From: Pomphorhynchus laevis
Lineage: Eukaryota > Acanthocephala > Palaeacanthocephala > Echinorhynchida > Pomphorhynchidae
Direction: 5' to 3'
Assembly (NCBI GenBank): GCA_012934845.2
Contig: WNNJ02000657.1
Coordinates: 1-64,000, forward strand
DNA length: 64,000 nt
The translations under genes were made by a program, and so were the position numbers. The first letter of the stretch is position 1; every line of letters begins with the position of its first letter. A model generated the notes under the pieces. The model did not search any database and was not told the origin of the DNA. It worked only from the letters and a program-made list of their open reading frames with translations. Shown in pieces: positions 31,232-41,263 of the stretch.

Positions 31232-32842
31232 ATGACACTCCCAATCCGTCTGGGTGGATTTGGCCTAAGATGCAATGCGGCGCATGTCCAGAGCGCATTT
31301 ATACATAGCGTGATGCAGGTCGGAGAAGAATACAGTCTGGATCCTACACTTTTTCCTGGCTATTCAGAGGCATTAGCCACCCTTAGAACCACAGTGGGAT
31401 CTCACTTCATACAGTCTACGGAGGGCGGTCAATCATCAACCTCACGCCTGATTGAAAATCTCGCCTCGACACAGCTGATACAATCATCTAGCGAAATGGA
31501 TCGTGCCCGACTACATGCAGTGTCGTGTCCAAAAGCTGGGGCTTGGCTTAGTGCTGTACCAAATGCGGCATCTGGAACGGAATTAACACCCCCACAGTTC
31601 TGTATTCTAGTCCGCATGTGGCTTGGGATTCCTTTGCCCGAAAAGGATTATAGATGCGGCCGCTGCATGCGCATAGCTGATAAGGAAGGCATACACTCGC
31701 TAACATGCCAATACGGGGGTTATCAAGGACTGCGGCATAATGCTATTCGTGACGTGGTATTCGCAGCCGCACAATCAGCCCGAATTGATGTAGCTCTGGA
31801 AGTGCGAGGTATTATCCCGGACCTACGTGAACGGCCGGCAGACATCCTATTTTATGGGGATCCTCCCCATGCAATCGACTTTGCAGTCACTCACCCACAA
31901 CAGACGGCATATCGTCGCTCAGCTGCTAACGCACAGCTCGCCGCCGCTACATCGTACGCGGCTAATGTTAAAGACCGAAAGTACAAGAGCAGGGTCGAAG
32001 CAGCGGGGTATATATTCTCAGCCGCTGTAGTGGAGTCGTTTGGGGGATGGAATGAAGAGGGAAACAGTGTCATACAACGGATTGCAAATAACATGAGCCG
32101 GACAAGCGGAGTCAGATACGCCGTGACGATCTCGCATTTATACCAGCGCATCTCTATTGCAATAATGAGAGGCAACGCCAAAGCAATGCTAGCGTCACTT
32201 GACCAAATCCCAATATTGACATTTGATGGTGGACACCAGGAAGCATGTGAACCCGGGAAACGCCTCTTCGAGCCAAACTCTTGTGCTTCGAGCCGAACTT
32301 GTGATGTGATGGGACTACCGGTTTGCAAAGATAACAACAAGAACCATGCCCCAATGAATGAGTACGACGAAATAATTCCCGTGTCATGCATGACTGAGAT
32401 AGTGCACCAAATTCCCGATACACTGCCAATAATCCAGGCCAGCCCGATTTCTAACATACAAATAATGCCCCAGCAACCTATCCAAACGATCATGATCATT
32501 GAACAGCCGCGTACGACAACTGCGAAGATCGATATCGACAATGCTGAGTCTTTTCCTGAGCATGAACGAGAAACAATGGGATCGAAATTTGGTGGAGCAA
32601 TTGAAAAGTGCTCACGATGTGGAACCACAGTGTATGCTGCGGAAAGAATTGGTGCGTGCAGTTCGCAATGGCACGAAAAGTGCTTTAGATGTAAAACTTC
32701 GAATACAACGTTGACTTTGGGTACATATAAAAATCAGGATGGAGAAATATACTGCAAAGGTTGCTTCGCCGATAAACTTCTTCCACACGACAGAAACCGC
32801 AAACAGGCCGAGGAGGAAATGAAGGCCAGCAAGCAGCTGTAA
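31232..32842 (+). CDS. RLE endonuclease domain fused to a LIM domain (536 residues)
   Basis: The frame opens with TLPIRLGGFGL, the end of an RT thumb of R2/Utopia-like retroelements. It continues through PQFCILVRMWLGIPLP, a CCHC knuckle (Cys142, Cys145, His155, Cys159, then RHNAIRD) and a restriction-like endonuclease with RPADILF (Asp204), AIDFAVTHP (Asp216) and KDRKYKSR (Lys247/Lys250), VVESFGGW and LYQRISIAIMRGNA. The element part ends near residue 322. A Pro/Ile-rich linker of about 125 residues follows, then a CRP/MLP-type LIM domain (residues 449-515). The whole 1.6 kb is open. The RT itself is missing, so Met1 is only the first in-frame Met. Options are a retroelement that captured a LIM exon, a host gene built from both, or a chance in-frame join. 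Confidence 0.75.
   Translation: MTLPIRLGGFGLRCNAAHVQSAFIHSVMQVGEEYSLDPTLFPGYSEALATLRTTVGSHFIQSTEGGQSSTSRLIENLASTQLIQSSSEMDRARLHAVSCPKAGAWLSAVPNAASGTELTPPQFCILVRMWLGIPLPEKDYRCGRCMRIADKEGIHSLTCQYGGYQGLRHNAIRDVVFAAAQSARIDVALEVRGIIPDLRERPADILFYGDPPHAIDFAVTHPQQTAYRRSAANAQLAAATSYAANVKDRKYKSRVEAAGYIFSAAVVESFGGWNEEGNSVIQRIANNMSRTSGVRYAVTISHLYQRISIAIMRGNAKAMLASLDQIPILTFDGGHQEACEPGKRLFEPNSCASSRTCDVMGLPVCKDNNKNHAPMNEYDEIIPVSCMTEIVHQIPDTLPIIQASPISNIQIMPQQPIQTIMIIEQPRTTTAKIDIDNAESFPEHERETMGSKFGGAIEKCSRCGTTVYAAERIGACSSQWHEKCFRCKTSNTTLTLGTYKNQDGEIYCKGCFADKLLPHDRNRKQAEEEMKASKQL
32576..32842 (+). other. LIM domain (second-LIM type of CRP/MLP proteins)
   Basis: The segment encodes MGSKFGGAIEKCSRCG and continues with TVYAAERI and GEIYCKGC, very close to the second LIM domain of cysteine- and glycine-rich/muscle LIM proteins. 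Zinc ligands: Cys460, Cys463, His481, Cys484 (first site) and Cys487, Ser490, Cys508, Cys511 (second site). Spacing is exactly that of LIM (2-17-2-2-2-17-2), but the sixth ligand, normally Cys, is Ser. The glycine-rich tail usual after CRP LIM domains is replaced by a charged, Lys/Glu-rich end (QAEEEMKASKQL). Confidence 0.85.
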
Positions 32843-33214
32843 TTCAGTAGTTTTTGTATTTGATTTTTTTTTCGTTAAACTATCATATTCCAAAAAAATG
32901 ATTCATTCCACGGAAACCTTTTAATTTGTAAATTCTGTTTCATATATATAATCTGAACATACTTGTTTCCAGCAAAATTATAAATGGCACGTGGTGCATT
33001 ATAATGAACGTAAGATTGAAATAAGCTTAGAATATATTGTAACTTGGAAGCGAATGGGTGCCGGATTGCGGATGACCTTTAAATGACAGATTGTCGCGTG
33101 TTGTACACGCCGATGATAATGCGTTACGCGTTGTTGAATAGCTATTAAAGAGGGCATTTTAGATTGTTATATAATGCAAAGGCTATTTGAGTGGTATTTA
33201 TTATTGTTCGTAAT
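32843..33214. other. 3' flank of the chimeric frame, no gene
   Basis: AT-rich sequence; no clear poly(A) tract or AATAAA box follows the stop, and there is no coding sequence. Confidence 0.5.
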
Positions 33215-33722
33215 ATAGAAAATAAGGTTCCCTCAAATGGGCCACTACTGTCATAATTCGTAAATGTACAAAAGTTATGAAACATTCCTACGTAGAAAGA
33301 AAAAAAAATAATGCATTCATCCAATTGAAGCTATTCCAGTCACCGCGTTCCCCATGGGCCGAGTAAATTCACCGATTCGTGATCGTAGAGCCCGCATGCA
33401 GCAGGAAATAGAACGCGCGAGAATTATGCTGAATCGTGTTCGTATAAGCGAAATCATATCGCTATAGCTTCGTTGCAGTTTGGAGGACATCCTTGCAGCG
33501 ATTGTCTGCATCAACCGTTTCGCTGTCGGACCAAATCCTCCAGTAGCTGCTAGGACAAACGGTATGAAAGACGAGTGTTCAATTTCACTAATTCGTTCCT
33601 GATACTTTGCTCTTTTCCGATTCTCGTGGTATTCGAAACCTTCATCGACAGTCCTTAGGTGGTAAAATGGAGCCAAGTTGTTGAAGACGCAGACATCTAT
33701 AAATGTCCGCTCCAACCTACCA
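33215..33722 (-). pseudogene. RLE-type retroelement carboxy end and 3' terminus
   Basis: The open piece 33317-33715 (132 residues) reads ERTFIDVCVFNNLAP, EYHENRKRAKYQERISEIEH, SFIPFVLAATGG and FSIILARSISCC: the second half of the endonuclease domain, where the FxDV Asp and the KRAKY Lys are candidate active-site residues. Past the stop lies the 3' motif (33219-33250), GGCCCATTTGAGGGAACCT in form. The piece is truncated on its 5' side at the LINE 3' end at 33735. Confidence 0.7.
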
Positions 33723-33845
33723 CCGAATTTGAGTGGTATTTAATAATAATACAATAATTTATTTAACGTGGCAAATGCGTGCAAAATGCACGCATTCATG
33801 ACCACTAACAAACAAAAAAGAACATCAAAGGTCACAGATAATTAG

Positions 33846-36736
33846 TTAATTGTTGAAATAAAATTGTATTTGGCGTTTGATGTACGGCATAGATGTTGAA
33901 TGGCGGATATGAATAGGCAGTTGATTCCACAAGAGAGGAGCAGCCACAACGAAGGAGCGGAAGCCAAAAGAGGTAGAGTAGATTGGGACATGTAAAAGAT
34001 GGGAATTACGGGAACGCAGAGCACAATACACAGTACGAGAATTGTCGAGAAAAGGAAGGTTGAGAAATGAAGGGGTATGATAAGTTATAAGGCGAAAAGC
34101 AATGATAAGAAGACGAATTTGAACACGACAATAAATGGTAGGCCAATCAATAGAAACAAGATAGTGGGATGTATGATCAAAACGACGAATACGGAAGAGA
34201 ACTCGGACGGCAGCGTTGATGATGCGTTGTAAAGGAAGAAGAGTGAATTTAGGTGAGTTGGAAAATAGACCAAGACAGTAATCAAGTCTTGAGAAAAGAA
34301 GAGAAGATATGAGAGTCATACAAGGGAAATCGATCAATCTACGAACTTGATGGAGATTGCGGAGTATCAAGGTAGATGAGCGTACTTTATCACTAACGAA
34401 AGGTTTAAATAAAAGTCGGTTGTCGAAATGAAAGCCTAGGAAAACGAGATTATCAACGATAGGAAGAATTGTAGAATTTAGTGATACGGAAGGAGGTTCT
34501 ACCCCGAAGCTTCGAAGTAGGATCCACATAATTTTAGATTTATCAGGATTCAGAGAAAGGCGAAGGGAAGAAAGATGATAGGAAATTGAGACAAGACAGC
34601 TGGAAACAGAAACACTAAGATCATGAATACGATAAGCAGGTGCGTGAGCATAGATGAGAATGTCATCAGCATATTGCATAACATGGAAGTTAAATTTATG
34701 AGAAATCGAAGAAAAGTGACCGAGAAGAAGAGAGAAAAGCACAGGGTCTAATACGGAGCCTTGTGGAACACTGGTCGGGATGGATGAAGGATGGGAGAGA
34801 GAAGAGTTAGAATAGACGCGAAATGTACGGTTTGACAGATATGAAGAAAACCGTGATACAGTGGGTAAAGAGAAGCCATAATCATGACGAAGGCGATGCA
34901 GAAGAATTGAGTGATCGACGATGTCAAAAACAGACGATAGATCAAGAGAAACTATGACACTACATAATTTATGATCGCGCGAGATGAGTAAGTCATTATA
35001 AACTTTAAGACAGACAATTTCAGTATAGTGATTAGAGCGAAAAGCGGCTTGGAAGGGAGGAAACAAGTTAGAGGAAAAGATATATGCATTAACTTGCTTG
35101 AGAACGAGACGCTCAAGGAGTTTGGAGAGGGTTGGGAGAAGTGAGATTAAACGGTACGAAGATGGTAGTGAGGAGTCGAGAGATTGCTTTTTGATGAGAG
35201 GACGAACAGTGGTGCATTTCCAGATGGAAGGAAATGTACGGCTACGGATGGACGAGTTGAACAATGTGGTTAGGAAGGGTGAGATAGAGGAGCAGATATT
35301 TTTAAGCAAGTGAGTTTGAATTGGGTCAGAAGGAGAGGTTTTATTAGGTAATGACAGCAGAACCGAAGAAACTTCATCAGACGAAACGGGAAGAAGGTGA
35401 AATAGTTCTGGGAGGGAAGTATTTAAAGAGAAGAGTGGGTACAAGGGGGCTACGGGTAGTAGGGAAAGTAAATTAGATAGCTTAGTTTGTAGATAAGAAG
35501 AAAATTCATCAGGATTTATATTACAAGAAGTAGATGATCGTTAAAGAATTGAGTTTAAGATTTTCCAATGAGATTTAGAGTTGGAAGATGACTCGAGTTG
35601 ATTTCGCCAAAAGATAGTACGTTTAGTACGTATAAGAATAAGATGTGAACGGCGTAGAGAAAAGTAGGAATCACGGAGATTTGGAGGGAGTGAGTTGGGC
35701 AAAGGTTTAAGAAAGCGATTATACGCACGAAAAGAGTAACGGAGCCGACGCTTAGAAAGACTACAGTGAGAATCGAACCAGGTAGCATGGCGCAAGCGCT
35801 GAGAGCGTCGGAGTCGACTAGGAAGAAGTTTATTGATGATAGACATAAGTTTAGAATCAAACAGAATGCAGAGATCATCGGGAGAGAGATAGTTAAGAGG
35901 AAGTGAAAAGAGCGAAGAATTGAGTAAGGCTGTGCAGAGAATAGGGATGTCGAGAAGTTTCCATGGTCGACTTGGTGTGGATATTGGTGGAGGCGGAGAA
36001 GGAGGATGGGGACGAGTAAGAGTGACAAGGAAATGATCGGACAAACCAGGATCAGTAATTGACAAGGAAGTATAGTATTGAAGCAGATAGGGACAGCAAT
36101 GATGTCGAGAGCACCGCCGAGAATATGATTTAGTCTTGTTGAAAGTAATTTATTGTTAAAATCAGAAAGAAGATTTGTCAAAGTGATAGAGTCAGAGTCA
36201 GCCGGGCGATCAAGACGAATGTTAAAGTCACCGTGAACAAAAGAAGGAGTATAAGACAATGAACAGTGAGACATTAGATCTGCAAGGTCGTTAAAGAAGA
36301 TACGTGATGGAGCAACTGAACCTGGACGGTATACAATCACAAGTGTCAGAGGGAAAGGAGTTGATAATCTGCATATGAGTAATTCGAACGAGGTGTAACG
36401 GATGTTAACGTTGATTTTACGTAAAGACATTGGGTGACGAGCAATGGCAACTATACCGCCATGGTTAAAATTAGTTGATGTATGAGAGGCAATTGGACGA
36501 GCTGATTCAACTAAAGAACAACCAGAGCGACATAGACGACGAATAGCAAGATCGTCGGAGTCACAATGCCAGGATTCGGTAATGCAGAGAATATCGATAG
36601 AAAATTGATCGAAGATATCAAGGAGCATATCAGCTTTATGAAGAATGGAGCGAGTGTTGAATAGACTAAGACGAAAAGTATGCTTAGGAGCGAGATCGAC
36701 TAGCGAAGAAGACAAGGGGGAGAGATGGGACGCCAT
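33846..36736 (-). pseudogene. LINE-C ORF2 endonuclease-reverse transcriptase
   Basis: Endonuclease: SLFNTRSI, ILCITESWH (Glu), VIVYRPG, VHGDFNIRL and, in a second frame, GLSDHF. RT (33846-35444, 532 residues in one frame): LIKKQSLDSSLPSSYRLISL, motif A SLDLSSVFDIVDH, motif B VPQGSVLDPVLFSLLLG, motif C QYADDILIY, then a thumb ending in WNQLPIHIRHS. The frameshift near 36100 and the TAA at 35541 are the only lesions I see across 2.9 kb. Its job is nicking of target DNA and target-primed reverse transcription of the LINE RNA. Confidence 0.85.
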
Positions 36737-37923
36737 CGAATTTTTGGCCTTGTGTGTACAACGTGAAAATTTCCATTGATTTGACGTATAGATAAGGATG
36801 ACTCGCCGTTTGTTTCACGTCGATGTTTCTCAATGCGAGCTAAATTGAGCTGGGCAATATCAGAAGGGGAGCGGTCAGGAAAGATACGACTAGTAGACAA
36901 AGTGGTAAGAAGTTTAAAACGTTGGGAAAGTACCAAGGATGCATGTGAACTATGTCGGAAAACAATTCTTAGGAGTGGAGGACTGAGATGATTGGATTTA
37001 GTGGATTTGTTTAAACAGATCAAAGATACAGGAGCGATATTATTGAAGAGGGATGGATTATTATCAGGAAGAATGGTTGCTAGGATAGACCTGAAAGCAG
37101 ATACATCATCATCGATGTGACATTGAGGAGAAGCAGATTCGGAAACCTTTAAATTAGATATGATAATGCATCGGTCGCGCGAAAGAAAACGATTACGTAG
37201 TGGTGGACGGAAAGACCTGGTAGCAGTAGAGGCAGAAGAGCAGATTAACGTGGGAATGACAGGGGTGCTAAGTGAAGATTTAAGAGAGTTTGGAGCATGT
37301 GTGACAGGAGTGGAGTGTTGAATCGGTTGATCGGAGATGTTACTGGATATGATTTTGATGGAAGGATGTAAATTATTGATAGGTGATACGGTTGGAGCAT
37401 GTGTGACAGAAGTGGATTGTTGAATAGGTTGAACGGAGATGTTACTGAAGATAATTTTGACATAAGGATGTAAATTATTGAGAAGTGATACGATAGAGGT
37501 AGAGTAAGGAGTGCGTGAAGAGAAGAAAGAAGTATGATATGTATTTAGATGTGGGGATGAATAGGAAAAATGAGGTACGAGATGAAGACCTTTATTGTTT
37601 GCATTGTTAGGAAGATGAAGATTATGGGAAGTTTTATCTGTAGTTAAAGGAGGAGTGTGTGTGAGAGAAGTTTCAAGAACGGATTTCATAGATGACGAAG
37701 GAGTTAGTAAGCAAACGGATGACGACGATAGATTGGAAGATATGTTGTCTTTTGTTGATGTTCCATGTATAACAGCGGTCTGAGTCGACTGAGAGATATC
37801 AAGTTTATTTATTAAGCACAAATCTGTTTTGTTAGCGTTCAGAACGTCTCCACCGTTTAAGTGGTCATTCTTCATTAGCTTACCTACGAGGGCAGCACAA
37901 CAGAGGTAAGTAGTAAGTAGCAA
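36700..37923 (-). CDS. LINE-C ORF1 protein
   Basis: This 407-residue protein has a Ser/Thr/Pro-rich, low-complexity middle that includes two near-identical repeats of about 42 residues (centred at 37320 and 37420, each beginning PINNLHPS or LLNNLHP). The carboxy part (about residues 250-400) reads like the RNA-binding region of CR1/L2 ORF1 proteins: LRIVFRHSSHASLVLSQRF and IFPDRSPSDIAQLNLARI. The real start may be the Met of MKNDHLNGG at residue 17. It would bind LINE RNA and act as a chaperone. Confidence 0.75.
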   Translation of the reverse strand: MLLTTYLCCAALVGKLMKNDHLNGGDVLNANKTDLCLINKLDISQSTQTAVIHGTSTKDNISSNLSSSSVCLLTPSSSMKSVLETSLTHTPPLTTDKTSHNLHLPNNANNKGLHLVPHFSYSSPHLNTYHTSFFSSRTPYSTSIVSLLNNLHPYVKIIFSNISVQPIQQSTSVTHAPTVSPINNLHPSIKIISSNISDQPIQHSTPVTHAPNSLKSSLSTPVIPTLICSSASTATRSFRPPLRNRFLSRDRCIIISNLKVSESASPQCHIDDDVSAFRSILATILPDNNPSLFNNIAPVSLICLNKSTKSNHLSPPLLRIVFRHSSHASLVLSQRFKLLTTLSTSRIFPDRSPSDIAQLNLARIEKHRRETNGESSLSIRQINGNFHVVHTRPKIRWRPISPPCLLR

Positions 37924-38060
37924 GTAGTAACAGCAATTTCCCCGATAACTGGTTTGTGTTTACGAATATATCACCATACACTACTAAGGTCTGTAGTTGT
38001 TTTTGCATGTATGGAAGCAAATACGAAATCGGCTGGATCCGTTGTGACCATAATAAGTAG

Positions 38061-38426
38061 CAAGTGAAATAAAATATTGGATTGAAATACCTAGACTATT
38101 TCAAGAATGACGAGTCAAGTCTAAATATTAGCGTGAAAAGGTAAGAGTAATAAGCATTGAAGTCACGTTTCGTCATAAAAGGTTAGTTTTAACCTCTAAG
38201 TTTTGTTAGTTTTAGAGGATAATTCGTTGATAATTTTTGAAGAATAAGTTGGGGCAAAGTAACATCTCATGATAATGCATATGTGAGTTTAAAAGCAAAT
38301 GAGCAATTTCCTTTAATTTTTGTTCAATTCGAGAAATTAGCATTCATACCTATTAATAGGCCTTCTCGGGGGCGAACTTTTTTTGAAGAGTTACAATAAT
38401 TTCAATATAGTGGAAACAGGTATGAT
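38061..38426. other. No gene recognised
   Basis: A spacer between the 5' end of LINE-C and LINE-E; its left part may still be LINE-C leader. Nothing coding is seen. Confidence 0.5.
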
Positions 38427-39907
38427 GATTTGTATCAATACAGACGACTTATATTATTACCTAAGAAAAAAAATCGGTTTCATGTCCCAAATATCTGCGG
38501 CCCATTTCGATTTAAAATACCCTCATCTGCATCTACGAAATTTCGCTTGCGCGTAGAATCCGCTACCATTTAAGTAGGCTTAACTTAATTCTACGGAGTT
38601 TTTACACGTTTGTCAAAGGGTGCTCGGTTCATTCAGCAATTAGTGAAATGCATCAGTTTTGTCAGGATAACAATCATCAGCTTCATATGGTGGTTTTTAT
38701 TGACTTTTCTGGTGTATTTGACCGCATCTCAATTCCCTTCGTTATTTCCTCTCTCAGGTCGCTTGGCTGACTGCGAGAATTGTTAACTAAGTGGAAATAT
38801 TGTTATATACCAAGCGGTTCCACTATAAAGACGACCCTGATACACATCAGTTCTACCCTATTACAGGTGTGCCTCAAGGTTCACCTCTTTCTCCTATCTG
38901 ATATCTTGCTAGCTCCATTGTTCTTTTCAAGATTGCTAAACGTGAACAACATCTAGAGGTATACGCTGATAATACCACAGCCCTGTTTTCTAGACGAACG
39001 TGCAAAGATGTAGTCTCGAACATCAGCCGTTTTATTTTAAGATTTAAAGATCTGTTACCCCATCCAATCTTATGTGAAACTCCAATAAATCGCAGATAAT
39101 CGTCTTTCATGGCACCCCTGCTAAAAAAAGGAAACTTAAGAGTTTAGCGCTCTCCGCACACTTCTTAATTTTGCAGCCTCAAGCACTGCCCATCTTCACG
39201 AGTAGAGTAAAATATCTTGGATTTACCGTTACAGTGAACTGGTCGGCAAAATCTGACCTGAATAGACTTAAACGTATCCTGAAGAGAGCTAGGTGGGCTC
39301 TGAAACGCGCCCAACATCTGTCAATATATGGGAAAACCCAAGTCCGCTTTTAAGGTACTTGGGTTATCTCGGGATAAGTCTTCTTCTCAACAGGACGTCC
39401 CCCAGATCAGATAAAATTTCTCAAGCTCCTCATATCGAGATTACCGACCATAGTCCGCCTCGACTGGACTCTTAGGGGGGGGTTAGACACACCGAATGGT
39501 TCAGTTAAAGGCGGAATGCTGGTGCGGCCGGGAGTTCAGATCATTATGGACCTGAGACCGTAAGTCTTGAAGAATTAAAAGATTGAAGTAAAGTAAAGTT
39601 CTAATACAAACAATGAGAAAGTAAAGATTACGTTACTTGATCTCTGCTTTTCTAACTTGTTATGCTTTTCTAGTGAGTTAGACCGAATGTTCAATCCGTT
39701 TGTTAATACCGTTCGTTCAATGTGTTCGTTCAGTCTGTTCGTTAAGCCCATTCGTTCAGCTCGTTCTTTTAGCCTTTCGTTCAGAACGTTCTTTCAGCTC
39801 AATCGTTCAGTTCGTTCGTTCCGTCCAATTGACACAATTTTCTTGTTTATACTCCCCTACTCCTTCCTCAGCACGCGCTTGAGATCGGCGATGGCGACGT
39901 TTTTATA
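38427..39907 (+). mobile_element. LINE-E copy 1, decayed
   Basis: The plus strand reads VKGCSVHSAISEMHQFC, then motif A VVFIDFSGVFDRIS, a damaged motif B (VPQGSPLSP in pieces) and later SRVKYLGFTVTVNWS. This is the order of an APE-LINE RT. The 3' part is rich in GTTCGTTCAG-type words (39690-39830). Copy 2 (47969-49213) is about 95 percent identical by eye but lacks about 240 bp present here at 39350-39590. The start and end of the two copies coincide, so these are real element or duplication borders. Confidence 0.75.
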
Positions 39908-40194
39908 AGCGAGGAAACAAAGATTTTTAAAAATAAAAAATTAAGAAACTTATACATTTATTATATTAAATGTTATGTTCCACATTAAATGTTATGCTTA
40001 GATTTAAACAATAGCATGTGGCAGTGTTATTGATCTAGCATAAAAAGCCACAAATACTATATACAGATCAAGTAATATAAATATGTTCTCGCAATTAATA
40101 GCGGATATCTATAATTATTACTTATACATCACTTCCTTCATGTCATCAACCTATTATCCATCTTCTTCCTTCAAATGACTAATTTACTGAGATT
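39908..40194. other. No gene recognised
   Basis: AT-rich spacer before the LINE-B leader. Confidence 0.6.
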
Positions 40195-41042
40195 TAATAA
40201 TTTCTCCATAAAATATTTTTTATTTTTAAATGTCTAGTTTCCCAACTTTGATAAGATATAAATTAACTAAACCTCCTTTATAGTCTACAAATCGTCAACT
40301 TAACTTACTCTCCTAATTTTAGTGAAATCTAAAAAGTTAGGTCGAAGATAAATACAATATTTTAATTTAACAAAACAAAAAAATTAAAAATTGTTTTAAT
40401 TTTGTCATTAATGTTTAGGCTTAATATTATCTGGTTATCTGGTAATATAAGATATTCAATCGCTTGTCCTTTGATGAGAAAAATCTATGCATACAAAATT
40501 TTCAGGTTTGCCAACGGAAACCATTTGTCCACTGGCTTCCTTAACACATGAAAAGAAACAATATTCTTTGAAAAATATAGGTGCGATTGTAAACTTCGAT
40601 AATTTGTATGCGTTGTACTCGTCGATGGTTGCTGTAATAATAGGTTAAAAGTTGTATATAGCAACCTACCTAGCCTATTATGTAAATTCAATGATTGTCG
40701 CCATATAATGTTATCTTCGGGGGTTGGCATATTTGCCATTTCTGAAACATTGATTCGTGATGGAATAGATAGTATTATAAGCGTGCCTAATTTTAACATC
40801 ATTCGTGTTGACCGGACTGAACATCGAAGAGGGGGAGGAGTTGCTTTATATGTCAAATCTGGCGTAAAAATAAACCACATATTTACTTACTCAGATGCAG
40901 GTGGTACTTTTGAATTGTTGATTGTAAATATGTCTGTTTTTGGTAATACTGACAATCGGCGTTTTTTACCAAACATCAAAGTCAGACTGCTTGAGTATAG
41001 AGTTCTGTGAAATTATAAGACGTGCATTCAACAATAATTATC
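40195..41042 (+). mobile_element. LINE-B copy 2, left part
   Basis: The leader matches 6940-7150 and 7722 onwards. The endonuclease piece 40708-41010 reads VGIFAISETLIRDGI, NFNIIRVDRTEHRRGGGVAL and FELLIVNMSVFGN, the early catalytic blocks of a LINE AP-endonuclease. The LINE is cut at 41042 by the LTR element and resumes at 45593; TTATC is repeated on both sides. Confidence 0.8.
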
Positions 41043-41234
41043 TGTTGTGTTTTCAGACATTGCAAAGCAAACGCTAACGTTTTTTAATTTTTAGTACAAA
41101 CAAAACACCAGCGTTCAGAAACAGTCGCTATCCGACATATATAGTCAAAATACAAAGGCATACCGCCAAGCACATTGCTGCCAGTGATAATCGTCATTGC
41201 CATACATTTGCAGTGTGTTCGTTCATACACAACA
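41043..41234 (-). repeat. 3' LTR of the Ty3/Gypsy element
   Basis: A 192-bp terminal repeat with a TGTTGTG/CACAACA inverted end pair. It reads identical to the copy at 45401-45592. Confidence 0.95.
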
Positions 41235-41263
41235 TTCCTCTTCCCCATATAAATGTGGTCTTT

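Larger units (their letters stand above)
33735..38060 (-). mobile_element. CR1/L2-like LINE (LINE-C), nearly full length
   Basis: A two-ORF LINE on the minus strand: ORF1 (36700-37923) overlaps the start of ORF2 (36736 down to 33846) by 37 bp. ORF2 carries endonuclease and RT. The 3' UTR ends with the family stem-loop (33767-33806) and an A/T-rich tail at 33735-33760. ORF2 has one frameshift near 36100 and one stop at 35541; otherwise it is open. No poly(A) and no clear target-site duplication are seen, as expected for the CR1 group. Confidence 0.88.

Noticed and set aside
31891-32628. 245-residue minus-strand frame opposite the chimera
   Set aside because: No domain, and it mirrors the coding strand of the RLE-LIM frame, whose motifs are clear on the plus strand.
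35555-36100. Right-hand half of the 393-residue frame of LINE-C
   Set aside because: After the frameshift near 36100 the endonuclease continues in the other frame; the remaining residues are out of frame.
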